From Corynebacterium yonathiae (GTDB lineage: Bacteria > Actinomycetota > Actinomycetes > Mycobacteriales > Mycobacteriaceae): 64,000 nucleotides of DNA. Below, in pieces: positions 18,684 to 27,766 of this stretch. The notes under the pieces were generated by a model. It was not told where the DNA came from, ran no database searches, and saw only the letters and a list, made by a program, of their open reading frames with translations. Where the stretch lies: the NCBI RefSeq assembly GCF_027570195.1, contig NZ_JAKMUZ010000003.1, forward strand, positions 79,011 through 143,010, read 5' to 3'. Position 1 is the stretch's first letter; each line of letters begins with the position of its first letter. Made by a program: the position numbers and the translations under genes.

Positions 18684-18980
18684 ATGAAAAACGTTCAACC
18701 AACTGAAGTACCAGAAGGCGCACAACTCATTGACGTCCGCGAGAACGATGAGTGGGCGGTAGAGCACGCGAAGGGCGCAACCCATATCCCGATGAGCGAG
18801 ATTACGGGTCGTATCCAGGAAATTGACCCGGATAAGGATATTTACGTCATCTGTCACGCGGGCGGCCGCAGCATGCAGGTATGTCAGTATCTAGAGCATG
18901 CGCTGGGCTGGGACACTATCAACGTCGAGGGTGGCACGGATAATTGGAAGGCGACCGGACTCCCCCTCGAGACGGATTAA
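18684..18980 (+). CDS. Single-domain rhodanese-like protein
   Basis: A 98-aa rhodanese domain. LIDVRENDEWAVEHAKGATHIP is the usual opening, and the active-site loop YVICHAGGRSMQV carries the catalytic Cys with a six-residue CHAGGR loop, typical of sulfurtransferases. The C-terminal VEGGTDNWKATGLPLE is standard. It could move sulfane sulfur in the cytosol; no partner is evident. It precedes the marR gene by 37 nt. Confidence 0.9.
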   Translation: MKNVQPTEVPEGAQLIDVRENDEWAVEHAKGATHIPMSEITGRIQEIDPDKDIYVICHAGGRSMQVCQYLEHALGWDTINVEGGTDNWKATGLPLETD

Positions 18981-18995
18981 TTGGCCTTAACCAAT
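18980..18995. promoter_or_regulatory. Small inverted repeat upstream of the MarR gene (candidate operator)
   Basis: ATTGG-CCTTAA-CCAAT at 18980-18995 is a short dyad lying 22 nt before the marR start, with a possible -10 element TATGAT at about 19005-19010. MarR proteins often bind such dyads in their own promoters, so this is a candidate auto-operator for the marR-synthetase pair. It is short enough to occur by chance. Confidence 0.35.
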
Positions 18996-19017
18996 CTTTT
19001 GGGATTATGATGATGGT

Positions 19018-19476
19018 ATGTCTTCCACGAATAATTCTGTAATCCCAACCGCCCTGCTCGAATCCCCGTCTTTCCAGCTGGAGCGCCTCCGTCGCCGCAC
19101 CCGCGATGGCGTTGAGGGCGCCCTGCAGACCAAGCAGACAACGCTGCGCGAGTACTGGGTCCTCACCTGCCTGGTGGACGCGGATGCCGCCTCCCAGTCC
19201 TACCTTTCCGAAACCCTAGCCATCGACGCCTCTGACATGGTGCGTCTTATCGACGCCCTCGAGGACCGCGGCTGGGCCAAGCGCGAGCGCGATCCGAAGG
19301 ATCGCCGCCGCCAGATCGTCGCGTCCACCAAAAAGGGCGCGAAGGTCCATAAGGACTTAGCAGAGCTCGTTTCCGCCGCCGAAGACGAGGCCTTGGATGA
19401 GTCCACCAATAAGCAGCTCAAGCACCTGCGCAAGTTGGCTAAGTCCATCATTGCCGCAGACGAAGACGAGGCTTAA
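19018..19476 (+). CDS. MarR family transcriptional regulator
   Basis: A 152-aa winged-helix regulator. Helix-turn-helix recognition lies in SYLSETLAIDASDMVRLIDALEDRGWAKRE (about residues 60-90) and the wing in RDPKDRRRQIVASTKKGAK, the DxRxR motif typical of MarR. The gene abuts the synthetase gene: its TAA is followed directly by the next ATG, so it very probably controls, and is co-transcribed with, that gene. The effector is unknown. Confidence 0.9.
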   Translation: MSSTNNSVIPTALLESPSFQLERLRRRTRDGVEGALQTKQTTLREYWVLTCLVDADAASQSYLSETLAIDASDMVRLIDALEDRGWAKRERDPKDRRRQIVASTKKGAKVHKDLAELVSAAEDEALDESTNKQLKHLRKLAKSIIAADEDEA

Positions 19477-22400
19477 ATGGCGGGCCCCGAATCGCTCGTC
19501 CCGCAGCAGTACCTCCTAGGTAGCGCGGCTCCGCGGCCGCGCACGCTGTGGGACATCATCACCACGACCGCGGAGATAAACCCAGACGCCGCCGCGCTTG
19601 ATGACGGCGAAATCATCACCTACTCCGAGCTCATCCACGAGGTCGAGCTGTGGGCCACCGAGCTGCACGCCAATGGCGTGCGGCGAGGCGATCGCATCGG
19701 CATCCGGATGACCTCTGGCAAGCGCGAGCTCTACCTCGCTATCTTGGCGACCTTGGCGGCGGGCGCGGCCTACGTGCCTGTTGATGCCGATGATCCAGAC
19801 GAGCGCGCCGAGATGGTCTTCGGCGAGGCGGATATCGATGGCGTTTTCACAGATGACGGCTTCCGCTTCCTGCGCGATTCCGCGCGCCCTGACGCCCCAG
19901 CCGAGGAGCCGGCCGCTCCGCGCCCAGAGGACACCGCGTGGATCATCTTTACCTCCGGTTCTACCGGCAAGCCCAAGGGCGTGGCCGTAAGCCACCGTTC
20001 TGCGGCCGCCTTCGTGGACGCGGAGGCGAGCCTCTTTTTGGTCAACCACCCGCACGGGCCGCTGGGCCCGGAGGATCGCGTGCTTGCCGGCTTGTCCGTC
20101 GCCTTCGACGCCTCCTGCGAGGAAATGTGGCTGGCCTGGGGCCACGGCGGCTGTCTAGTCCCAGCCCCGCGGTCGCTGGTGCGATCCGGCATGGACCTCG
20201 GCCCATGGCTCATCCGTCGCGATATCACCGTCGTGTCCACCGTGCCTACCCTGGCGGGTCTGTGGCCGGCCGAGGCGCTGGATAATATCCGCCTGCTCAT
20301 CGTCGGCGGCGAAGCCTGCTCGCAGGAGCTGGTGGACCGCTTGGCCACCGAGGACCGCGAAATGTGGAATACCTACGGGCCCACCGAGGCCACCGTCGTC
20401 GCCTGTGCGCAGCAGATGCTGCCGGGCCGGCCGGTGTCTATTGGACTGCCGCTTAACGGTTGGGATTTGGTGGTCGTCGATAAGCAAGGCATGCCTGTGG
20501 AAATGGGCGGCGTCGGCGAGCTAGTGATCGGCGGCGTGGGGCTGGCCTCCTACCTGGATCCGGCCAAGGACGCGGAAAAATACGCACCGCTGGAGTCCAT
20601 GGGCTGGCAGCGCGCGTATCGTACCGGTGACCATGTGCGTCTGGAAGAAGACGGGCTGTACTTCGTCGGCCGCGTGGATGACCAGGTGAAAATTGGCGGA
20701 CGCCGCATTGAGCTCGGCGAGGTCGAAGCTAATGTCGCGGCCCTGGATAATGTCTACAACTCAGCCGTGGCCGTGCAAAAGACCCCGGGCGGCGAATCCG
20801 TCCTGGTGGGTTATGTCTCCCTCGACGATGAGGCCAAAGGCTTCGACCACGAGGCCGCACACGCGCGTCTGGCCGATACCATGCCAGCCGCCCTCGTCCC
20901 GCGCATCTGCGTGATGGAGGAGCTACCGGTGCGCACCTCCGGCAAGGTAGATAAGAAGGCCCTGCCGTGGCCGCTGCCTGGAGTGGGCGTGGAATCGACC
21001 ACGCTGACCGAGACCGAAAAATGGCTCGCGGAGCTGTGGGTAGAAACCCTTGGTGTGTCTGTGGAGGATGAGAACGCTGACTTCTTCTCTCTCGGAGGCA
21101 CGTCGCTGGCGGCTGCAACCCTGGTGGGACATATCAGGGAGCGCTACCCCACCGTGGCCGTGCGCGACCTCTACGACCACCCGCGCCTGGGCTCACTGGC
21201 CGAGCTCATCGCCGGTGCCGAGCCGCGCCCCGCGGCTGCCGACGTCCCCATGCGCGAGGTCACCAAGGTCGGCTTTGGCACCCGCCTCGCCCAGACCTTG
21301 ATTCAGGTTCCGGTCATGACGCTGGCCGCATCCAGCTGGCTGGCTTGGCTCATGTTGGGCTCCACCGTAGCGGCATCACTAGGCTTCGAGTGGGCCACGG
21401 CTTTCCCGTGGTGGCTGGTTATCGCCATGCTCATTGTCTTTGTCACCCCAGTGGGACGCATCCCCCTCGGCGGCTACGGTGCGCGGCTTATTACGGCCGG
21501 CATTCAGCCGGGCGATTACCCACGCGGCGGTTCGACGCACCTACGCATCTGGGCGGCTGAGCGCTGGGCTAATGCCTCCGGCGCAAGCTCCCTGGCGGGC
21601 GCCACGCGCGTGAATAACTACGCCCGCGCGCTGGGCGTCAAGGTCAAGCGCGGCGTGGACCTGCACTCCCTGCCGCCGGTTACCGGCCTGCTCACCTTGG
21701 GCAAACACGCCGCCATCGAGCCCGAGGTGGACTTATCCGGTTACTGGTTGGATGGCGATATCCTGCACGTGGGAGCCATCGACATCAAGGAAGGCGCCCG
21801 CGTGGGCGCACGCTCTACACTGTTGCCCGGCGCCGTGGTGGGCAAATATGCCCACGTGGAGGCCGGTTCCACCGTCACCGGCCGAAAGAAGATCAAGGAC
21901 GGCCAGCGCTGGTCCGGCTCACCCGCCCAAAAGGTGGGCCGCTCCAAGCACCGCTTCCCGTCCCATACGCCGAAGCGTCGGCCGTGGTGGGTGGCCATTT
22001 ATGATGCCACCTCCGTCCTGCTAGCCATCCAGCCCATCGTGGCGCTAGCGGTAGGCGCGGCCGTCGTCCTCGCCCTCGTGCATTCCACCGGCGGCGATAG
22101 CTTCGTCGGCGCGATTTTCTTCGCGCCCGTAGGTGCGCTGGCAGCCTTTGCCACCTATATGCTGCAGACCTGGCTGGGTGTGCGAATACTCTCGCTCGGC
22201 ATTAGCCCGGGCGTGGCGCCCGTGCGTTCAGCCAAAGGTTGGCGCCTGTGGGCCATTGAACGACTCATGGATGAGGCGCGCACCAAGCTCTTCCCTCTCT
22301 ATGCTTCACAACTGACCCCAGCATGGCTGCGTTCGCTCGGCGCGCAGATCGGTGCCAATGTGGAAATCTCTACTGCAGTGATGATTCCCAAGCTCACCGA

Positions 22401-23379
22401 GGTCAAAGAGGGTGCCTTCTTGGCCGATGACACCATGATCGGTGGCTATGAACTCGGCGGCGGCTGGATGCGCACCGGCGAGACCAAGGTGGGCAAGCGA
22501 TCCTTCGTCGGCAACTCCGGCATCACCGCGCCTGGCCGCAAGCTATCGAAGAACTCGCTGGTTGCTGTGCTTTCTTCTACTCCGAAAAAGACGAAGACCG
22601 GCGCCAACTGGTGGGGTGCTCCGCCAGAGCGCATGCGCCGCGTGACCGTAGAGGTGGATTCTCCCGCAAACTCGGGTGAGGCACTGACCTATAACCCGGG
22701 CTTTGCAGTCAAGGCTGCCCGCGGCGTGGTGGAAACCATGCGCCTTCTGGCACCGATGTTTTCTGCCATGCTGCTCGCGGCGACTCTCGGTGTGTATGCA
22801 TCGCTTCTCGACGCCTGCGGTTTCCCCCTCACCTGGCTGCTCTCCGGCCTCGTCCTCATGGGCATGGGTGCTGTGGCCATGGCCGTAACCGTCGCAGTGA
22901 AGTGGATCTGCGTGGGCAAGCACCGCGCGGCCGACCACCCGCTGTGGTCCGCCTTTGTCTGGCTCAACGAGCTGCAGGACACCTTCGTAGAGGTCGTCGC
23001 CGCGCCGTGGTTCTTCCAGCACACTTATGGCTCCGGTGAGATCAACTTGGGCTTGCGAGCCCTCGGCGTGGAAATCGGACGCGGCGCGTGGATCGACTCC
23101 TATTGGTTCCCGGAAACGGACCTCATCCGCGTCGGTAAGGCCGCTACCGTGGGCCCCGGCACTGTGGTGCAAACCCACCTTTTCCAGGACCGAGTGATGA
23201 GCTTGGATACCGTTACCATCCAGGATGGCTCTACTCTGGCCGCGCATTCGGTGGCACTGCCGGCCTCGCTCATTGGCAAGGCCTCTACCGTGGGTCCAGG
23301 CTCACTGGTCATGCGTGGCGACCGGGTTCCCACCAACGCCGTATGGCAGGGCAACCCCATCGAGCCGTGGCAGCGATAG
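19477..23379 (+). CDS. Pls/PosA-type non-ribosomal peptide synthetase (A-T-membrane-LbH)
   Basis: A 1300-aa single-module synthetase. The adenylation domain (about 20-505) has IFTSGSTGKPKGVAVSH (A3), NTYGPTEATVV (A5), YRTGDHVRLEEDGLYFVGRVDDQVKIGGRRIELGEVE in pieces (A7/A8) and SGKVDKKALP (A10). A carrier domain follows with FFSLGGTSLAAA (phosphopantetheine Ser). The rest alternates membrane helices with left-handed beta-helix acyltransferase-like stretches, the layout of epsilon-poly-lysine synthetase (Pls). My hand-read pocket residues are D-A-E-S-I-G-T-V-V-K, with the acidic residue at the 239 position favouring a basic amino acid. Start and stop are clear; the product is unproven. Confidence 0.88.
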   Translation: MAGPESLVPQQYLLGSAAPRPRTLWDIITTTAEINPDAAALDDGEIITYSELIHEVELWATELHANGVRRGDRIGIRMTSGKRELYLAILATLAAGAAYVPVDADDPDERAEMVFGEADIDGVFTDDGFRFLRDSARPDAPAEEPAAPRPEDTAWIIFTSGSTGKPKGVAVSHRSAAAFVDAEASLFLVNHPHGPLGPEDRVLAGLSVAFDASCEEMWLAWGHGGCLVPAPRSLVRSGMDLGPWLIRRDITVVSTVPTLAGLWPAEALDNIRLLIVGGEACSQELVDRLATEDREMWNTYGPTEATVVACAQQMLPGRPVSIGLPLNGWDLVVVDKQGMPVEMGGVGELVIGGVGLASYLDPAKDAEKYAPLESMGWQRAYRTGDHVRLEEDGLYFVGRVDDQVKIGGRRIELGEVEANVAALDNVYNSAVAVQKTPGGESVLVGYVSLDDEAKGFDHEAAHARLADTMPAALVPRICVMEELPVRTSGKVDKKALPWPLPGVGVESTTLTETEKWLAELWVETLGVSVEDENADFFSLGGTSLAAATLVGHIRERYPTVAVRDLYDHPRLGSLAELIAGAEPRPAAADVPMREVTKVGFGTRLAQTLIQVPVMTLAASSWLAWLMLGSTVAASLGFEWATAFPWWLVIAMLIVFVTPVGRIPLGGYGARLITAGIQPGDYPRGGSTHLRIWAAERWANASGASSLAGATRVNNYARALGVKVKRGVDLHSLPPVTGLLTLGKHAAIEPEVDLSGYWLDGDILHVGAIDIKEGARVGARSTLLPGAVVGKYAHVEAGSTVTGRKKIKDGQRWSGSPAQKVGRSKHRFPSHTPKRRPWWVAIYDATSVLLAIQPIVALAVGAAVVLALVHSTGGDSFVGAIFFAPVGALAAFATYMLQTWLGVRILSLGISPGVAPVRSAKGWRLWAIERLMDEARTKLFPLYASQLTPAWLRSLGAQIGANVEISTAVMIPKLTEVKEGAFLADDTMIGGYELGGGWMRTGETKVGKRSFVGNSGITAPGRKLSKNSLVAVLSSTPKKTKTGANWWGAPPERMRRVTVEVDSPANSGEALTYNPGFAVKAARGVVETMRLLAPMFSAMLLAATLGVYASLLDACGFPLTWLLSGLVLMGMGAVAMAVTVAVKWICVGKHRAADHPLWSAFVWLNELQDTFVEVVAAPWFFQHTYGSGEINLGLRALGVEIGRGAWIDSYWFPETDLIRVGKAATVGPGTVVQTHLFQDRVMSLDTVTIQDGSTLAAHSVALPASLIGKASTVGPGSLVMRGDRVPTNAVWQGNPIEPWQR

Positions 23380-23401
23380 GTCCCCAGCAGGTACCTGCAA
23401 C

Positions 23402-25015
23402 CTATCGAGCGAAGTCCTGATACTTAATCATTTCGCCGGACTTGAAGTCCCAGGCCTCCACCCGGACGCGGTCAGCATAAACCTTGACCCGCAATCCGGT
23501 GGAGGCCTCTTCCTTTTCCTTGACAATTGTCTCGTCATTATCGCCATCCGGTAGGTACTCATTGAGGATGGCGCCGGTGTTGACCACGGGGAAGCCGGTG
23601 CGCCCAGCTTCGCCGGTACCGTCGTAGCGGCGGGTCCCCCACCAATTATTTTGGCGCAGTGAAGAGTGGCTATGGCTGCTAAACCACACGATATTGTTGT
23701 ACTTATTGACCACGTTGGAGAGCGCCTCAAGGTTCTCAAAGTCATTCTGGTACCACGCCGAATGGGACATAGATACAGTCTGCGGGAGCAGCGGATGGCT
23801 AAAGACCAGTGCCGGTGTGCCTTTGGCATCCCAATATGCAAGGCGCTCATCTAGCCAATCGAGTTGCTCCTTACTGAGGCGTTGGAATGGCTCCTTGCCG
23901 TGGCGCAGGATATCGGAATAGAACTCAGTATTTACCGAGATCAGCGGTACTCCATCCACCACTTCTTCCTTCCACGGCTTTTCTTGTCCGGAGTACTTGA
24001 GGAAGCGGCTCAGGTAAGTCTCGGAGCCCTCTTTGCCATACATTTCGTGGTTGCCGATGGTCCACAATTCCTTACCAGAATCGTGCGGGACCTCGTCATG
24101 CGCGGCGAGGAAATCATCCCACTGTTGCTGCGAACCATCGTCTACTAAGTCGCCGTTGAGCACGAGCGCCCCAGCCTTATTATCCATGGCGTTCAACTGG
24201 CGCACCGCGTCTTTGTAGTCTTGGGGGTCGCCCTGGACGTCGGAAAGCACGTCTACTGTGGCTTGCGGCGAGCCTTTAAGCTCACCGAGCGGCTTGACGA
24301 CGCCCACGTTATCCACCGCCCACCACCAGTCATCATTGCCGTTGTTGTAGCTGAAACTGACCTGCATGTTCCTCGCGCCAGCCGGCACATCGACGCCGAT
24401 GGACTCGTGCTTGGAAAACACGTCCTTATCAAAGGCGGCGATTTCCTGTGCTTCCCCACCATCAAAGGACACCGTCACCGTGGCATTCTGCTCATTTTTG
24501 CCTTGGCGGTAATGGTGATCGAATTCCACGTTCACGCGGTTTTGCCCCGCCACCGCAATAGCCGGACTTTTCAGTCCCGCGGTCATAGAATCGCCCTCAG
24601 CCAGGCGCTGTTGTTTGTTGTCAATGATTGCGAAGGTGTCATGCGCTTGGGTGAAATAGTGACGCATATCGGTGCCGGCAGCCCAGGTCCAGTGGCGCAT
24701 ATCGCCAAAGGTCCAGCCCTTCCAGCGGGCCTCGCCCGAATCTACGCCTTGTACGTTCGAGCTCCACCCCTCCGGAGCTTGGTGCGTGAACCAGGCTGGG
24801 GTGTCCACCCCGTCGAAGCTTTCCTGCCACAGGACCCGAGACTCAGTGGCTTCCGCATCGTCTCCTGCGGAGGATCCGTGAGAGGAGCCGAATGACGACC
24901 CCAATGAAGAACCAAAGGACGAACCTGGAAGCGAGGACTGGGCCGCAGCTCCAGGCGCGCCAACTATTGCGGTAAGCGCCAGGACAGAAGAGAAAGCATA
25001 GAGTTTATTTTTCAT
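23402..25015 (-). CDS. Secreted metallophosphoesterase
   Basis: A 537-aa exported protein with a signal peptide (MKNKLYAFSSVLALTAIVGA, cleavage near GAAAQ). A Ser/Gly repeat region follows (residues about 31-49), then a beta-rich N-terminal domain. The C-terminal calcineurin-like phosphoesterase domain has SDVQGD, LNGDLVDDG, IGNHEMYG, FSHPL and SHSHS. The first metal motif is DVQ rather than the usual DxH, which occurs in some subfamilies; the others are standard. It may release phosphate or process a nucleotide outside the membrane. Substrate unknown. Confidence 0.86.
   Translation of the reverse strand: MKNKLYAFSSVLALTAIVGAPGAAAQSSLPGSSFGSSLGSSFGSSHGSSAGDDAEATESRVLWQESFDGVDTPAWFTHQAPEGWSSNVQGVDSGEARWKGWTFGDMRHWTWAAGTDMRHYFTQAHDTFAIIDNKQQRLAEGDSMTAGLKSPAIAVAGQNRVNVEFDHHYRQGKNEQNATVTVSFDGGEAQEIAAFDKDVFSKHESIGVDVPAGARNMQVSFSYNNGNDDWWWAVDNVGVVKPLGELKGSPQATVDVLSDVQGDPQDYKDAVRQLNAMDNKAGALVLNGDLVDDGSQQQWDDFLAAHDEVPHDSGKELWTIGNHEMYGKEGSETYLSRFLKYSGQEKPWKEEVVDGVPLISVNTEFYSDILRHGKEPFQRLSKEQLDWLDERLAYWDAKGTPALVFSHPLLPQTVSMSHSAWYQNDFENLEALSNVVNKYNNIVWFSSHSHSSLRQNNWWGTRRYDGTGEAGRTGFPVVNTGAILNEYLPDGDNDETIVKEKEEASTGLRVKVYADRVRVEAWDFKSGEMIKYQDFAR
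24869..24925 (-). repeat. GSS-type Ser/Gly repeats in the phosphoesterase N-terminus
   Basis: A short in-frame tandem run encodes GSSFGSSLGSSFGSSHGSS just after the signal peptide. The period is four residues (12 nt). It is probably a flexible, possibly glycosylated linker, and slippage could change its length. Confidence 0.7.
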
Positions 25016-25063
25016 AATTCACTTTCTATCTGCCCTGGGCAACGCGGCGGTTACATATACGTA

Positions 25064-25098
25064 AACTCTTGGCAAGCACTAAATGCCTACCAAGAGTT
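25064..25098 (-). terminator. Hairpin between the lipase-like and phosphoesterase genes
   Basis: AACTCTTGG (25064-25072) and CCAAGAGTT (25090-25098) form a 9-bp stem with partial pairing inward. On the minus strand it lies after the alpha/beta hydrolase gene, but no long T-run follows, so it may be a terminator, attenuator or processing site. Confidence 0.5.
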
Positions 25099-25120
25099 CT
25101 AGCCTTAAGTTCCAGGCACC

Positions 25121-26269
25121 CTATGCGTGGCGGTCCAACCAATCCACGACGGTATCGAGGGCTTGGTCGGCCGCCGGCTCATTAAAGACCTCATGCTTCT
25201 GGCCCTCCCAGGTCACGTACTCCACGTCCTCGGAGGAGATGGAGTTATACCAATCCTGGGAGAAGTAGGGTGGCACAATACCATCCTTGGTGCCGTGCAT
25301 GATTAGCGTCGGAGCGGTGAAGAGGTCTGCATTGACGGCGTCGTAGTTCGCAATTGCCGCCAGCTGCAGGGCAGTTCCTGCGCTGGTCTTCTGCGCAATG
25401 AGCGGGCTCGAAGCATACTCGTCCTTTACGGCCTGGCTGGTAGAGATTCCATCGGTAAATGGATTAGAGAACATGATGTCCTTACTCCACTCCGGGGATT
25501 GCGCGCCGATTTTAGTACGGTGCGGAATTAGGTTCTGCGCGTAGTGGGCATTGAAACTGGTGAGCTGGGCCAACGGCAGACGCTCGAAGATAGTGGGATC
25601 CAGCTCCTTCTGGGTCTGAGAAATATCATCCGGGGTGATATTCTTTCCGGCCACGTTCTTGCCCGAAAGGTTCAGCGGCGCGCCTCCACCGTTGGTGATG
25701 ATGCCATCTACCTTGCCAGGCTCACGAATTCCATAGGCCTCCACTGTCAGCGAGCCCATCGAGTGGCCCAGCAGGAAGGTCTTCCCGCCTTGGTTTTCTT
25801 CCTTGGCCATGTCCACCACACGGTCAAAGTCATCCAAGATGTACTGGAAATTATCAATGTGTCCCAGCGGTACGCTGCCGCCAGCGGACTTACCGTGCCC
25901 GCGGTGGTCTACACGGTAGACGTTGTAGCCAGCATCCAGCAGGCGTTTGGCGACGTAGTCGTAACGCCCCGAGTGCTCAGACACACCGTGCGCCAAGACC
26001 ACCGCACCACGCGGGTTGGCCACCTTTTGAGTGCGGTAGTAAATCTTGACGCCGTGGCCGTGTGCGCTGTCGAAGTAACCATCTTCATCAGATACCTGCT
26101 TCTCTGAGACAGTCGGGCGTCCCAACACATCTGGCTTTTGGTCCGCCGCTGACGCAGGTGCTGGGGTTTCCTGTGCAATTGCTCCTGCTGTAAGTGTGCC
26201 GGGTACTGCCACTGGTGCCGCCAATACTGCCGCTGCCGTTAGGCAAGCGGTTAGGTGCTTCTTCATCAT
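25121..26269 (-). CDS. Secreted alpha/beta hydrolase, monoacylglycerol lipase/lysophospholipase-like
   Basis: A 382-aa exported hydrolase. The start at 26269 is chosen for the AGGAG six bases upstream and for a clear signal peptide (MMKKHLTACLTAAAVLAAPVA). The hydrolase core shows HGVSEHSGRYDYVA, DHRGHGKSAGG, the nucleophile elbow GHSMGS (Ser), then an acid in MHGTKDGIVP and His in GQKHEVFNE, so the triad is complete. It resembles monoacylglycerol lipases (Hydrolase_4). A role in lipid turnover at the envelope is inferred. Confidence 0.87.
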   Translation of the reverse strand: MMKKHLTACLTAAAVLAAPVAVPGTLTAGAIAQETPAPASAADQKPDVLGRPTVSEKQVSDEDGYFDSAHGHGVKIYYRTQKVANPRGAVVLAHGVSEHSGRYDYVAKRLLDAGYNVYRVDHRGHGKSAGGSVPLGHIDNFQYILDDFDRVVDMAKEENQGGKTFLLGHSMGSLTVEAYGIREPGKVDGIITNGGGAPLNLSGKNVAGKNITPDDISQTQKELDPTIFERLPLAQLTSFNAHYAQNLIPHRTKIGAQSPEWSKDIMFSNPFTDGISTSQAVKDEYASSPLIAQKTSAGTALQLAAIANYDAVNADLFTAPTLIMHGTKDGIVPPYFSQDWYNSISSEDVEYVTWEGQKHEVFNEPAADQALDTVVDWLDRHA

Positions 26270-26482
26270 CACTGTCTCCTTGAAGTGTGTTAGCTCATAG
26301 CAGTTTGCCATATGAGATTGAGATAACATCGATACTAAATGTCGGACAACAAAGGGTACAAATAGTTTTCAGTAATGCCACCTACGATTGCGTAACATAA
26401 CCGCACGGAAAGAAGCCTTTAGAAATCAACAATTCCCCGAAACCTTTTGCCCGCATTCACCCCCTTTTAGTACCCCTAAAGC

Positions 26483-26519
26483 AAAAAGCGGGAAACTCGG
26501 AGTTACCAAGTTTCCCGCC
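26483..26519 (-). terminator. Rho-independent terminator after ppk2
   Basis: On the minus strand GCGGGAAACT pairs with AGTTTCCCGC (arms 26488-26497 and 26509-26518), followed by five Ts (26483-26487 on the complementary strand). This ends the ppk2 message. Confidence 0.82.
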
Positions 26520-26544
26520 TATATTGCGGCCAATCTAAACCAAC

Positions 26545-27444
26545 CTAGTCACCAATCTGGTCACGACCCCGCTTGACGATATTCTCATCAACCTCGCCCA
26601 CCAACTCGTGGTCCTTGTTCGTGTACTCGAACTTGGAAAGGACATAGCGCATGGCATTGATACGGGCACGCTTCTTATCATTGGACTTAATGGTAATCCA
26701 CGGCGATTCTTCCGTATCCGTGTAGCGGAACTGCTCTTCCTTCGCACGGGTATAGTCATCCCACTTATCCAGCGAAGCCAAGTCCATAGGCGAAAGCTTC
26801 CACTGACGCACCGGGTCAATCTGGCGAATGGCGAAGCGGGTGCGCTGCTCCTTTCGAGTAACCGAGAACCACAGCTTAGTCAGGGAGATACCCGAGCCAA
26901 GGATCATATTTTCCAGCATCGGAACCTCGCGGAGGAATTCCGCATGCTGACTTTCGGTACAAAAGCCCATAACGCGTTCCACACCGGAGCGGTTATACCA
27001 AGAGCGATCAAAGAAGACGATCTCACCACCGGCGGGGAAATGTTCGATATAGCGCTGGAAATACCACGAGGTGGACTCACGCGGCGACGGCTTTTCCAAG
27101 GCCACAGTGCGAGCACCACGCGGGTTCAGGTGCTCGTTAAAGCGCTTGATAGTGCCGCCCTTGCCTGCCGCGTCGCGGCCCTCAAAGAGGATAATGTGGC
27201 GCTGGCCAGTTTCCTTGGTCCAGTTCTGCCACTTCAGTAGCTCAATCTGCAGGGCGCGCTTCACAGACTCGTACTCATCGCGAGTCATCCGCTCATCATA
27301 GGGATAATTTTCCCGCCAAGTCTGAACCGGGGAACCGTCCGGCATAATCAGAGAGGGATCATCCTCATCGGTTCCGTCGACGACGTAGCCGTCAGTTTCT
27401 GCCAGGTCGATCTCGGGAAGGTCGTCGTCTTTAATATCAGCCAT
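26545..27444 (-). CDS. ppk2: Polyphosphate kinase 2
   Basis: A 299-aa kinase using polyphosphate to phosphorylate nucleoside diphosphates, or the reverse. The Walker A motif is FEGRDAAGKGGTIKRF (about residues 88-103), the Walker B/lid region is EIVFFDRSWYNRSGVERVMGF, and KLWFSVTRKEQRTRF follows. The length and motifs fit one-domain (class I) PPK2. It sits directly downstream of the porin genes, matching C. glutamicum gene order, in which the neighbouring ppk2 is called ppk2B. It has its own terminator and is separated from the porins by another. Confidence 0.94.
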   Translation of the reverse strand: MADIKDDDLPEIDLAETDGYVVDGTDEDDPSLIMPDGSPVQTWRENYPYDERMTRDEYESVKRALQIELLKWQNWTKETGQRHIILFEGRDAAGKGGTIKRFNEHLNPRGARTVALEKPSPRESTSWYFQRYIEHFPAGGEIVFFDRSWYNRSGVERVMGFCTESQHAEFLREVPMLENMILGSGISLTKLWFSVTRKEQRTRFAIRQIDPVRQWKLSPMDLASLDKWDDYTRAKEEQFRYTDTEESPWITIKSNDKKRARINAMRYVLSKFEYTNKDHELVGEVDENIVKRGRDQIGD

Positions 27445-27526
27445 GCATTAAGTGTAACCCGAATATAGACATCAAGCGCGCTAAATTTTCGCAGTTACCC
27501 CTACCCAGAATGAGTCACAAAACCAA

Positions 27527-27557
27527 AAGAAGGCCTACCGATTCGGTAGGCCTTCTT
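27527..27557 (-). terminator. Perfect hairpin terminator after the porin genes
   Basis: AAGAAGGCCTACCG (27527-27540) pairs with CGGTAGGCCTTCTT (27544-27557) over a three-base loop. The A/T-rich ends make it usable in both directions. It isolates the highly expressed porin pair from ppk2. Confidence 0.82.
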
Positions 27558-27596
27558 GCTTCAGTGAGCGTTGAAGCTCAGAGCTGAAGGGAGTTC

Positions 27597-27734
27597 TTAT
27601 GCGAACATGCCGAGCAGGTCGGAAGCGCCCTCAGCAACCTTAGTCAGCGGCTCAATAAACTTGAAAATCTCGTTGAACACGAAGGTGATCGGCTGAATGA
27701 AGTCCTCGGAAGAAGCAGTGATGAAGTCAGACAT
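27597..27734 (-). CDS. porA: PorA-type small outer-membrane porin subunit
   Basis: A 45-aa acidic amphipathic protein that is easily missed because of its size. It reads MSDFITASSEDFIQPITFVF and so on to LLGMFA. The length equals C. glutamicum PorA (45 aa), and the position between ppk2 and porH/groEL2 is the same. There is no signal peptide, as in known corynebacterial porins, whose subunits are O-mycoloylated on Ser. An AAGGTGA site precedes the ATG, and porH ends 32 nt upstream. Ser residues at 2, 8 and 9 could be mycoloylation candidates. The identity rests on size, composition and synteny. Confidence 0.75.
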   Translation of the reverse strand: MSDFITASSEDFIQPITFVFNEIFKFIEPLTKVAEGASDLLGMFA

Positions 27735-27766
27735 TTTGTCACCTTAAATTTTTAGGGAAGGTGTTT

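Noticed and set aside
22543..23247. Minus-strand frame antisense to the Pls-type synthetase
   Set aside because: No conserved sequence and fully inside the synthetase coding frame.
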